Assembly: GCA_034696485.1 (NCBI GenBank)
Contig: JAQIWT010000252.1
Coordinates: 1-25,969 of the forward strand
Reading direction: 5' to 3'
From: Isohypsibius dastychi
Taxonomy: Eukaryota; Tardigrada; Eutardigrada; Parachela; Isohypsibiidae
Length of the DNA: 25,969 nt
Shown here: in pieces, positions 1 through 8,534 of the stretch
Layout: every line of letters starts with the position of its first letter
How positions within the stretch are numbered: the stretch's first letter is position 1
Notes under the pieces: generated by a model
Seen by the model: only the letters and a program-made list of their open reading frames with translations
Databases searched by the model: none
Told to the model about the DNA's origin: nothing
Program-made: the position numbers and the translations under genes

Positions 1-472
1 AAGATAAGTATTGGCAAAACTAACCTCGGGATCAAGCCTAAAGGCTTTTACCGCTATTCACCAGTCTCCAAGAAATAGTATGTAATAGCGGTCACACTGA
101 AGGTCAGTGAGAGAAAAGCCTCCGGAAAAAACATGGTCAGTTTCGCAGGTGCAGTGCATTGCTGAGGGCATGCATCCTCAAGGCAGAATACAAAATCTTC
201 TCGTCCGTGAGTTTGAATTATGGGAAAACTGGGTGAGAGCCGACTCGTTATAATCCGTGCAATTATTTTGATCTCGTTTGGAAATGTGTGAAGTTCGAAG
301 AAGACCGAATACAACCAGGCGGGGACTTTTATTATTGCAGTTTCAAGGTTTTTGCATTCCGACAATTGATAAGTGACCGACTCACAGAATTCGGCAAGCT
401 CTCACTTCTTCAGACTCACTGCATCCAAAAATGATTGACAAAGTCTGGTAAGTTTGGTTCTGTACTTTCCAG
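1..472. other. No firmly supported gene
   Basis: The minus strand is open over 54-365 (about 103 codons), but no splice signal, motif or start context supports it and such a length is expected by chance here. The plus strand ends in a T-rich 3' splice-like stretch just before 473, so part of this interval may be intron or upstream exon of the gene that follows. Confidence 0.3.
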
Positions 473-836
473 GACGATTTGCGTCCCAACAACTTTCTGG
501 ATGATCAATACGCTCAGACTTACGTGGAGACTGAATTCCTTTTGAATTTTTTTGCCGTTTCGAAGGGATCTTCTTTCATAGAGGTGAGTCATACCTGAGG
601 AAAAGTCAATGAACTCGTCAACTCTCTTTTTTGTTTCTCAGGTGGGTCCCTCATGATCCCAGCACATCAAGTCGAATTCACAATCTGGTTCACTCAAAAA
701 CGAAAATTGAAACAAATTGCCACTAAGGTACATTTGAACCCTCTCGTGGTGGTCCAAGGTCATTCTTTTTGTCCAGCCCATCCGCAAATCTCCCCCAAAC
801 GATCACTTTCTTCTAGGGATTAAATCAGCAGCATAG
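473..836 (+). CDS. Uncharacterised spliced gene, last three exons, with frame break
   Basis: Function is not recognised. Three exons can be drawn with canonical borders: 473-583 (after a TTTCCAG acceptor, ending at GAG/GTGAGT), 642-727 (after TTTCTCAG, ending AAG/GTACAT) and 777-836 (after TTTTTGTCCAG, ending in TAG). The introns are 58 and 49 nt. Exon 1 reads DDLRPNNFLDDQYAQTYVET and onward. Exon 2 reads GSLMIPAHQVEFTIWFTQKR and onward, and runs in phase into PIRKSPPNDHFLLGIKSAA and stop. The join of exon 1 to exon 2 is out by one base. Exon 1 contains a T7 run (547-553), and one extra T there would bring the two frames together, so either the gene has decayed or the run is miscounted in the assembly. 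The start of the gene is not seen. Chance is a real alternative, since each exon is short. Confidence 0.4.
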
Positions 837-1069
837 GCGGTCAAAAACTCGAATCAGACCCGGCCACCCTCGATGGTGCCGGCTCCTCCTGTGGGATGAT
901 AACAAACCTCAACCTCAAGTAGCCTCCGCATTGTTCCAGCCAGCCGATGGGACCGACACAGTTGTATGATCTAGCCGTAGGCTGAGATATATTTTGGCTA
1001 GATTAAGGTACGGATGGTCCTTAACTGTAATGAACCTAGCCTAAAATCTTTGTGCCTCCCTAAAAACCT

Positions 1070-1712
1070 CCCTAGTTCTTTCACCGCCTAAAAGGCAGTC
1101 GCCTAAAAATTCCAGGTTCCTTAGGATTTCAGGAGATAACCTAAAATCCCGAAACGGTATGGGAACCTGAACCGAAATTTGCTTTTAGAGAAAAAATCTA
1201 TGGAGCTGGTTTCTCTTTCAGATGTTGTTGGCAATGATCCAGTCTCCGCACATTCTTGCGAGCGATCACGGTCGATCTCTGCGTAACGTTCAGCATAGTC
1301 CGTGTCCTCATGATCATTCCTCAAATTTTTTACGCTTTCTACTCTCGTTAAAAGCCGCCATGGACTTTCGGCGGAATAGAAACAAACAAGAACACATTTG
1401 CAATCGAGAAATTCTTAAAGTGAATGATTGCGTCAACCCCGGTATGTATACTGTGCAATAGTAATAAGCGCAGGGCTAACGCTGGTACAAACTGCAAAAA
1501 TTCAATGTATACTGTAGCTTCTTGACTATACGTCACTGGCACCACGTTTCGGTAATTTTCAATTTTCGAGAATAAACAAATCCTAACGTTCCAGGATTCA
1601 AGGTAATTCCCTAAACGGCTGGCCTCAGAATTTCAGGATCCTGAATTTTTCGCCTCGCGGCTTGTAATTTCAGGCGAACGCCTCGCGCCTTTCGGCTGAC
1701 CTAGCCACTATG
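1070..1712. mobile_element. Possible GCCT-rich inverted-repeat element (MITE-like)
   Basis: Two stretches rich in AGGC/GCCT face each other: about 1070-1150 (CACCGCCTAAAAGGCAGTCG, then CCTAAAAATTCC) and about 1600-1712 (CGCCTCGCGGC, CAGGCGAACGCCTCGCGCC). Read in reverse complement, the right stretch resembles the left one through AGGC-N2-TCGCCT-N-AAA. The right outer edge reads GACCTAGCCAC, and CCTAGCC recurs at 1035 and 1701. Inferred: a non-autonomous DNA transposon, perhaps hAT-like. No target-site duplication was found and the borders are approximate. It could instead be two unrelated low-complexity stretches. Confidence 0.3.
1121..1361 (-). CDS. Candidate short coding exon with frame break at an A6 run
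   Basis: A minus-strand ATG at 1361-1359 begins MAAFNESRKRK, but this frame stops within a few codons. The adjacent frame is open down to 1121 and reads NDHEDTDYAERYAEIDRDRS and onward, an acidic and charged, hydrophilic stretch rich in D, E and R. The two frames meet at an A6 run (T6 on the plus strand, 1326-1331), where loss of one base would join them. No family is recognised. The interval overlaps the left part of the putative inverted-repeat element, so it may be element DNA instead. The opposite strand also has an open frame (1222-1461) after a TTTCAG, which weakens either reading. Confidence 0.25.
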
Positions 1713-2468
1713 GGGCGGATTTGCCTTCTTTACTTAACTGGTTAGATAGCAAGGATCTATAAAAGGTAGTGTACGCCCCAAAGCTCGTAGTTAAGTTATT
1801 GAACGGCTCGGCTGGGCCTATCTCTCCGTCTAGCGTTACATGCCCATCGACCAGACCTGGTTGGAAATTCCCTGTTCAGCTGGTGGATTCTTATTTAGAG
1901 AATCGAGAGGCCCATTTGACTGCCTTTTTGCTAGACCGCTCTTCACTTGCATGCACTTGCTGCTTCAGCGTGAGTGGATGAGGCCAGATTCGCTCGATCT
2001 TAAATGTATTTTAGAGATACTAGTATAACTTTAAAATTAAAATTTCAGCGTGACGCATTTCCATTCATCAAGTTAGCATCAAGGAATTTGGTTTATTTCT
2101 TCTAGAACTCGACGGTCCGCTTTTCCCGAGGTGAAACATCATAAATTCACCACATTTGTTAGGAACGATCCGTTTTTACCTGCGTACAGCACGCGAGTGA
2201 CGCTGCTCTGGCTGACAAAGTTCGCTATCCAACGACCTTGACATACAGCCCCGTTGACCACCCACGACTGGTGGACGCAGCGCAAGCTTTTCTTGAGTTT
2301 TTTTGAGTTTCATTTTTCTTCAGTTTTTATGGCTGACAGTCAGTCTACTGTGTGACGCACCGCCACAATATCCCGGTTCTGTAACTTCGTATGTCCTCTC
2401 ATGCTCTATCATGAAGGCTCGCTTCCTTGCTCTGCAGTATTCCATCACAACCAATTATTTCCACTCGT
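1713..2468. other. No supported gene
   Basis: Short overlapping open frames exist on the plus strand (1769-2028 and 2303-2617), but neither shows a motif or splice border that holds up. The second overlaps the better minus-strand exon at 2469-2650 and is probably its shadow. Confidence 0.3.
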
Positions 2469-3269
2469 CTAATGCTCATGGTGATGTAGCTTTTCTCGAG
2501 GCAACAACAGAATCACCCCGGGGTACCAGTCATCACGATCGCATCTTCTCGTATTTGATGTCATCTGTGTGTGATATTCGTATATCCGCACCCAGTGATC
2601 GTCCAGAATTCTGGTGATGACTAGAGTACGTTTGCCGATTTGAATCAGTGCTGAAATTCAGGTTTCTAGAGGTGCATATGGTCAGAAAGAATATGACCAA
2701 CGGGAATTATGCGATATGCTGTTTGATTGTAGAACATGCTAAAGTATGTGTGACAGAGAAAACCACATGTATTCTGCTGATTGTGGATATCACCTCAACC
2801 AACAACAATCCCGATACTTGGCCCTTAAGCACAGCGCGTTGGTGGAGCAGACAATGGAATGACCTAAATAGCCGACCAGAATTGTATTCGTGCAACCTGA
2901 AAGGTACTGCGGTGCGAGGATTAAGAGAGCAGTCGTTTGGTTGGTGGGTAATGAAGACAATGAGAACCTGTTTTCGGGAGCAATCTGTTCGCCTAATCGA
3001 TCTACCGGGCATAACATCGTTTGATCTGAAATTAAGAGTGGCATTGGTGTCGTCATATCAAGTTGCTCTCGAGTCATCTGTTTATTAGGATCTGCTCTCG
3101 AAGGCAGGAAATTTTGCGGTTTGATGTTTTTTGACCACAGTTTCATGTATGGAGTATGGGTTTTGATTGACGCCGGCTGTTTCTTAATTCACAAAATCGA
3201 TCGAAATACTGGGTTCCTCTTCCAGTTGTTATCCACGCAAAGCCTCTGATCCGGGATCTCCTGTTCCAT
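2469..3269 (-). pseudogene. Uncharacterised two-exon gene with in-frame TGA
   Basis: Read on the minus strand, an ATG at 3269-3267 opens a frame beginning MEQEIPDQRLCVDNNWKRNP, which meets TGA at 3191-3189 and then stays open in the same frame to 2897. A plausible second start is the ATG at 3146. The exon ends TTTCAG/GTTGCA; the intron covers 2896-2651 and ends AATTTCAG. The second exon runs 2650-2469, reads IQIGKRTLVITRILDDHWVR and onward, and ends in TAG. The splice is in phase (one base plus two). The middle is Met-, Pro-, Gln- and Ser-rich and looks disordered; the last exon is more hydrophobic and could be a small folded module. No family is recognised. An overlapping plus-strand frame (2648-3088) is longer but Trp/Arg-heavy and shadow-like. 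The TGA may be a nonsense mutation, a sequencing error, or a sign that the gene begins at 3146. Confidence 0.4.
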
Positions 3270-3403
3270 ATTTTTTTTGCCACAAAACCACTGGCTACGG
3301 CTGTTTGAGAAAACGAAAAGTTTATACTAATACTATTACGCGACACTCTCGTTTCTTGTGCCTTAGGGTCCGTAGATATGTAAAAATGACTATTGTCAAA
3401 CAA

Positions 3404-3888
3404 GTATGGTCGATTTCTAACCCTGTGACATAACCTAGGGCTTGAAGATCTGCGGAAGTCGAGGCACTTCTTCAGTCACGACCCATTCTTCGGTTCTTTG
3501 CTTAGAGTCCTTCTTTCAAAATCTGGTCCTGCTCGAAGCTTCGTCACGGTACTGAATTGGACTGAATCAGCTGTTAAGTCAGTCGTCAAAACTGCGCTTT
3601 CAACTGACTGACTGGATGGCCGATCAGGGCTCACAAGAACTGCAATGTATACACTGTTCTCAATGTGTATCGAATCAACGGGAACCCTCACCATATATGA
3701 GCTCTAGATAAACGGGGTGGGGGGATTAATTGCGTAGTTACCGTGGTTAAATTTGCTGTCTGTTCTAGATAAACAATACGATGCAGGTTAACTGAATTCG
3801 ATTGAGTCTTATGGAAGAAATAAGTACGGAGGTCCAGTCTCGAGGCATTATGATTCTGCTGACGCCGGCCAGTGTCAGCTGATCCTCA
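3404..3888. other. No supported gene; 11-bp direct repeat
   Basis: Nothing coding can be supported. TCTAGATAAAC occurs twice, at 3703-3713 and 3764-3774, flanking about 50 bp that include a short G-run. Confidence 0.4.
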
Positions 3889-4418
3889 TCAACGGGAGAT
3901 CGACTGTGTCAGTCGAAAGTGTGTTTGAAACCAGGCAAACGCAGCGTCTGGATTACGTCAAATAGCACCTCACAAAATAATGTCAGCAGTTTTTTGGCGC
4001 CAAAGTTCAGGAGTTATGAGCCAGTCTTTCAAAATCTAACCTCAGATATTGAACAGTCATCTGTTATCTTGACTACAGGTGTTTGTGATTCAAGCTCGAC
4101 CTGCTACTCAAGGACACCATAGCAACGTTCGAGGAATGGGCACCGGCACAGCCAAAGGCCCTGAAAATCCCACGGAATGAAAAAGCTCTAAGTACATCCT
4201 TTCGACAGCGTCACTGCGCTTGTGCTAGCGACGGACTGCTAGTTCACAGACATCATACTTTTAGTTTCTTGGACCGAGACTGCGACGAAGTGCTGAATGC
4301 TGATGAGATCTGCAGCAGTTGAATGTTCCATGCTGAACGAACGTTCCAGTTCAACGGCCTTAGAAAGCAACGATGTGCTGTTTGCGGATGAGATTTGCAA
4401 TGGTCAACGGGAGATCGA
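3889..4418. repeat. Duplicated segments (15-bp exact core)
   Basis: TCAACGGGAGATCGA occurs at 3889-3903 and again at 4404-4418, and similarity fades out over roughly the next 35 bases of both copies. Within the same interval a second pair is visible: 4284-4312 and 4369-4397 share the pattern GAnGTGCTGnnTGCnGATGAG. Both copies of the second pair can be translated to related peptides (DEVLNADEIC and NDVLFADEIC), so the duplication may lie in coding sequence. Seen directly; the origin is inferred. Confidence 0.5.
4089..4322 (+). CDS. Candidate exon, uncharacterised
   Basis: A 77-codon frame without an ATG reads FKLDLLLKDTIATFEEWAPA and onward, ending DEICSS then TGA. Another frame takes over just after it (about 4314-4432) with AVECSMLNERSSSTALESND and ends at TGA, containing the second copy of the duplicated DEIC peptide. 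A third frame (3919-4122) is open upstream. The three frames in series could be one decayed or mis-assembled coding region, but each is within what chance gives. No family is recognised. Confidence 0.25.
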   Translation, partial: FKLDLLLKDTIATFEEWAPAQPKALKIPRNEKALSTSFRQRHCACASDGLLVHRHHTFSFLDRDCDEVLNADEICSS

Positions 4419-4432
4419 TCATCCTATCTGAG

Positions 4433-4916
4433 TGTATTCAAAGGGGTCAGTAAACGTTAACTCACGATTACGCCGGGTGGTTCCTGACGTAAGGTTGTCA
4501 GCTGCTGTGTTTTGCACATGAGTTCCAAATTATGATCAAACTGTGTGAGTTTCAATCGATCTTGCGTCTGCAAAAACCCAAAAAGCCGATTTTGATGTCA
4601 ATTTAAATAACTTAAAGCAAAAGAGTTTGACGTTTCCTCCGCCATTCATTGCGTTCCAAATTCGTGTAACTGTGGGTGTGTCTGAAATTGAATAAAAAAT
4701 CGTTGTAGGTCTTATGGAACGATTCAAAGAACTATTCATATATCCGACCAGCGCACACTGACAGCTAATGCACTTAACTGAAAAAACCGAACCAGGAGAA
4801 GCGCTAATTCAGACTCAAGCCTTGTTTGAACGTCCCGTGAGGCTCACTCATGAGTATGACCAAAAATTGTCCCCAACAATGATTTTCCTGTATTGCGCAC
4901 CACGCGACAATCACAG
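4433..4916. other. No supported gene
   Basis: Only short open frames without splice support are present; a minus-strand frame at 4536-4739 (67 codons) shows no motif. Confidence 0.3.
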
Positions 4917-6854
4917 TCAGTGGGATTGAACTCTACGGATTATCACCAAGCCAACTTTAGGATGACATACTTGGATAGAATGAGATTCAGTAGGACTGGG
5001 GACCAACACATACGTCAATCGAGCTTTCACATGACCACTTCATATCGAGTCTTGATATTATGGTGGACCGCGCTGCGATTGAATGACCAGCAAACCCATT
5101 CGAGCAAACAGTGCAGGAAGAATATTTTGACTTACTTTGAGAACTCTCCGGATTACTTTAGTCCTCTGATTCAGTGTAAATTGGAACACAACACATCAAA
5201 AGGTCGAGTGAGTGAATGATCCTGACATTTCTGGCACAATTTGCGGCATCATCCTCAGATTGTGATCCACATTTATCATAGGAGTCGTTTTTACCGTACA
5301 CTTAGCCCTACTGATAAAGGCTTCGGACCAACCCGCATATAGCCGTTCTGTTGTGAGTGCCCCGAAACGTCCCGTCAACAGGTTTTTATCTGCTTTGTTC
5401 AGCGGAGGGCAGAGCCCTCACTTCAAAGTGCCACTCTCAGTACACACTGAAAACCAGCAACTCTCCGGATCTGCCGCAAGGGCAGCAGCCTTTTCTCACC
5501 CAATGACTGTCCGTCATCTTGGAAAGCCGAATAACTCCAACTGTTTTTATAATTCTGGAGAATTTACTACACTTATTTTCTCTGACGCACGCCGTTTCTG
5601 TGATATGACTGAGTATGGATGCTTAAGATATGACCCCATGACGGAATACTGGAGGAATGAGGTCGTGTGTAAATAATTATTTAAGACCATCTGTCATGTC
5701 TTTTGAAGGTGAGCCTACAGCAGACTTCGACACGGTCACAGTAGGTGATTTACCCGAACCGTGCCTTAGTGTTAATCTAACTGACAAGTTTAAATCTGCT
5801 TCGAATAAATTCACGTTTTTGAAACTGAGGTAAATCATCCTGTTGTTTATATGAAGTTTTTATTTCGTCTTGCTAAGCATCAAACGCGTAAAATCATTTT
5901 TCAGTCCAATGAAAATGCATCCGAAACCTCTCTCAGTTCGCTTCTCTTTTGAAAGAACCTTAAGAAAGAGTTAAAGGCTGAGCAGAAAGGTTTATGTATG
6001 TTTCGATTCTATATAGTTCGGCTTTTTTTCTTGCCCCGATCCTCTTCGCGTTGTTGATCTCGAACTGCTCTTTGGTAGTTTTGTAATAGTCCTTCTTGTT
6101 TTGCAGCGTGGCTCGGAGCAGTTGAACGGTTTGCTGGACGAAGTTGTCAGAAATGCCTCGGATTTTAGGAAGGAGCTTGTCTGCAATAATGGTATCTTCA
6201 CCATTGCACCGACAGTTCCCGCTGATGCTGATAAGGTACGGGTCTGCGCGTGTGGTTCGCTCGTTTTGAGCAAGTTTGTTCGGGAAAAACAACGCCGAAT
6301 AAAAAATTCGAAAGAAGAAACGCCAGTTTGTTGGATTGTTTTTTGTCATAAAGAAGTTGGCCATTACAATTGGTTGTGTTTCGGAAAGTTTGCTCAATTT
6401 ACTATGGTTCATTTTTCGTGTGTTTTTCTGGACTGCAAGGAACGATTCGCGTGAGCCAAAAGCAATCGGGTTGATCTCAATGTGAAAAAACTGTATTCTA
6501 TCTCCGTTTCTGAATTTGCTTGATCTACATTCGTGTGGAAACTGGAATATCTCCCAGGGTGACAGTCATCCTTTGTTAAACTTATCATCAGTCTCGCAAA
6601 ATGACAAATGGAAATAGAAGAATACGCATACAATTTTGCGTGAGACTTCTCTTAAGCCGATAATCATAGTTTGGCAATTGACATCATCTTCATCCAAAAC
6701 ATCGGAGAGCAAATCCAAATCCAGGTTACCGTTTCAAGCCAAATCAACATTTCCAACGAAAGATAAGTTGGTCAAATCGAGAGGAGGAGGCTCTTCTCCG
6801 GGAATCCCGGAGATACACATGAGCCGAGTGCCGACAATTATCGTTACTGATTAA
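4917..6854 (+). pseudogene. Uncharacterised multi-exon gene, probably broken
   Basis: Candidate exons are 4917-5207 (ends CGA/GTGAGT), 5282-5668, 5709-5829, 5905-5974, 6107-6235 (after CTTGTTTTGCAG, ends AAG/GTACGG) and 6558-6854 (after ATCTCCCAG). The 40-nt intron 5669-5708 joins VICINAL frames in phase (WRNEVV, then EPTADFDTVTVGDLPE), and the intron 5830-5904 ending ATTTTTCAG also joins in phase (TFLKL to SPMKMHPKP). Two junctions do not: exon 1 to 2, and the fourth to the fifth, each off by one base. The last exon is open for 98 codons except for one TAG at 6615-6617, and is rich in Ser and Lys (LTSSSSKTSESKSKSR), so likely disordered. The fifth exon reads RGSEQLNGLLDEVVRNASDF. An ATG at 5696 could be an alternative start (MSFEGEPTADFD). 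No family is recognised. It may be more than one gene. Confidence 0.35.
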
Positions 6855-7922
6855 GCACCGATAATACAGGAACTGAACGGGACGGTGAGAAAATAAATTG
6901 AATTAAATTCACCGTTCTTATGTTCTCAAATTCAATGATTGCGATATTCTCTCTTAATTCCCTTTGGGCTCTGTTGATTAAAAAGTTCGTTGAAGATCGT
7001 TGGCTGTTTGGGTCAACATATTCTGATTCTTCAGTGATTTGTGACGCAATGAACACTTAGCTTCAGTATAATGCGGATACGCTTCAGTTAAAATAACGCA
7101 ACCAACGCTTGAAAATTTTGAGTTGTCAAAAAGATCATGAAAGATTATGTCGAGAAAAAAAGGCGAACAAGAAACGTATTCCGATTGATCTCGAACAACT
7201 TGATAAGAATCTATATCGTGAATAAGCAAAAAGAGTAAAACCTTGGGAAAAAACGAGCAAGGTGCTAGTCAACGAAAGAATAGCAGAACGGAACATTAAC
7301 AAAAAGAATAAATTTTGATTTTCCGCTGGCATGAATGAGGCATAAATTTTTCACTGGTCCGTCACAAATGTTTTGAAACAAAAAACGCTGCACCGTGTTC
7401 TGCTAATCTGAGAAGATTCAGACAACATATCTTATGGTCTAGCTCCTGTTTGGAGAACCCTTCTGGAGAAGTTGCCACATATGATTCTGACCCTTGATGA
7501 AGCAAAGACAATCGAGGTCACTCGGTCACTCGAGAGGCAAGACTGGTTTTTTTTTCTATGGATAGTGGCGATGACCCGTGCCAATACGTGTTCTGCGGGT
7601 TCATGTGATGAGATCCCAATCTGCAATGGTAGCCAATACCATGTTCGGGTAGAAGCTGTTTGAATATGTAAGGAAGTTTGATCCGGTGGGAATACACACA
7701 ATTTTGTAGAAATATGTCTATGCTGCCATGCAAAGCCTTTTCCGTCCTTTCTGCGTCTGACGCCAGTTCAAAAGTTTAGCGATCTCGACAGAACTCATTT
7801 GGTTAGTGGACAAATACTCTATCGGAGGAACTGGACCAGGATAACTTCACGATTTTGCAGCTTTCGCAACAAAATTGTGAATCTTTCTAAGGATACATTT
7901 ACTGGACCGAAAACTTCTGGTA
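6855..7922. other. No supported gene
   Basis: Overlapping minus-strand frames of 63-89 codons (6844-7332 and 7432-7733) show no motif and no consistent splice borders. The stretch 6900-7320 is A/T-rich on both strands. Confidence 0.3.
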
Positions 7923-7947
7923 CAGCATTACCTAAAAAATGGGACAC
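7923..7947 (+). repeat. Left terminal inverted repeat of pogo/Tigger-like element
   Basis: Begins CAGCATTACCTAAAAAATGG and ends GACAC. It matches the reverse complement of 8510-8534 at 23 of 25 positions. Confidence 0.8.
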
Positions 7948-8078
7948 TGTCTGTGTGGGACACCTGTGTATGTGGGACACCTGGGACGGAACCGGACTGG
8001 ATCCTGACAAATTACATCAGGGGGTACCTGTCTATGTGGGACAGATCTAAGTGGGATACCTGTATATGTGGGACAGTT
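7937..8078 (+). repeat. Subterminal GTGGGACA repeats
   Basis: The core TGGGACA recurs in the same orientation at 7940, 7957, 7974, 8037 and 8070, often preceded by ACCTGTGTATG or a close variant; a further copy lies at 8485 near the right end. Spacing of the first three is 17 bp. They are best explained as transposase-binding repeats of the element. Confidence 0.6.
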
Positions 8079-8157
8079 GACCTTGAACGATGCCTAAGCA
8101 ACGAACCTATTTCGTGGGACACTCTGGTTTTCATCATTTTAAATTGTATCTGAAATA

Positions 8158-8304
8158 ATGTCTGCCGCTAAAAAGCGTAGTCACGACCAAAATAGACTCA
8201 CTTAGGCAAAAAAGCTCGAAATTCTGAAAGATCTGGACGCTAAATTGCTGTATGAACTTCGCAAAAGTTTTCAACAAGAGCGACTTCAGTCTCGAATCGC
8301 TTGA
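8158..8304 (+). pseudogene. Relic of a pogo/Tigger-type transposase N-terminus
   Basis: The frame begins MSAAKKRSHDQNRLT, has TAG at 8203-8205, continues AKKLEILKDLDAKLLYELRK and stops at 8302-8304. A basic stretch, then a Leu-Thr pair, then K-K-L-E-I-L-K-D-L matches the start of the CENP-B/pogo-type helix-turn-helix (psq-like) domain, where a KLEIL-like helix is characteristic. The rest of the DNA-binding domain and the whole DDE domain are missing. It lies in the middle of the 612-bp element, as expected for an internally deleted derivative. The family match is from memory and rests on about 25 residues. Confidence 0.45.
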
Positions 8305-8509
8305 GTCAAACGTTCGAAACAGTTCGATCTGGACAGTTTTGTAGTTCGAGATGAATAAATACAGTACATCAGTGTGGTTTCCTCAAACATTAAGGGGTTT
8401 TCCTTTGTTTAGCCAGGGGTCCAGAGTTCTAACACAAATGGTCCCCCTCAGGGGTCTACCTATTATGCGGAACACCTATGTATGTGGGACAGCAAAATCG
8501 GAACCGCGG

Positions 8510-8534
8510 GTGTCCCACTTTTTAGGTGATGCTG
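8510..8534 (-). repeat. Right terminal inverted repeat of pogo/Tigger-like element
   Basis: Plus-strand text ends CTTTTTAGGTGATGCTG. It is the inverted partner of 7923-7947, followed by TT where TA is expected. Confidence 0.8.

Larger units (their letters stand above)
7923..8534. mobile_element. pogo/Tigger-like non-autonomous DNA transposon
   Basis: A 612-bp element is bounded by 25-bp terminal inverted repeats at 7923-7947 and 8510-8534 that differ at two positions and begin CAG, as pogo/Tigger (Tc1/mariner superfamily) ends usually do. The left end is preceded by TA (7921-7922), the usual target duplication; the right side has TT (8535-8536), which would be a mutated copy. Inside both ends lie direct subterminal repeats of the type ACCTGTGTATGTGGGACA, with copies near 7950-7985, 8025-8042, 8050-8078 and 8470-8491. 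Tigger/Fot-type elements are known to carry such repeats as likely transposase binding sites. The interior holds a broken transposase N-terminus (8158-8304) but no room for a DDE domain, so it would depend on an enzyme made elsewhere. Confidence 0.75.

Noticed and set aside
54-365. 103-codon minus-strand frame as a gene
   Set aside because: Length is within chance for this base composition; there is no splice border, start context or motif.
2303-3088. Two plus-strand frames that splice in phase across a 48-nt intron (2614-2661)
   Set aside because: The antisense exons 3146-2897 and 2650-2469 also splice in phase and have a more protein-like composition; the plus product is unusually Trp/Arg-rich and is probably a shadow.
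3189-3191. TGA as a selenocysteine codon
   Set aside because: No selenoprotein family or SECIS-like hairpin is recognisable, and other broken genes nearby show different stops (TAG at 6615 and 8203), so mutation or error is simpler.
3703-3774. 11-bp direct repeat as a target-site duplication
   Set aside because: The 50 bp between the copies have no inverted repeats or tail expected of a mobile element.
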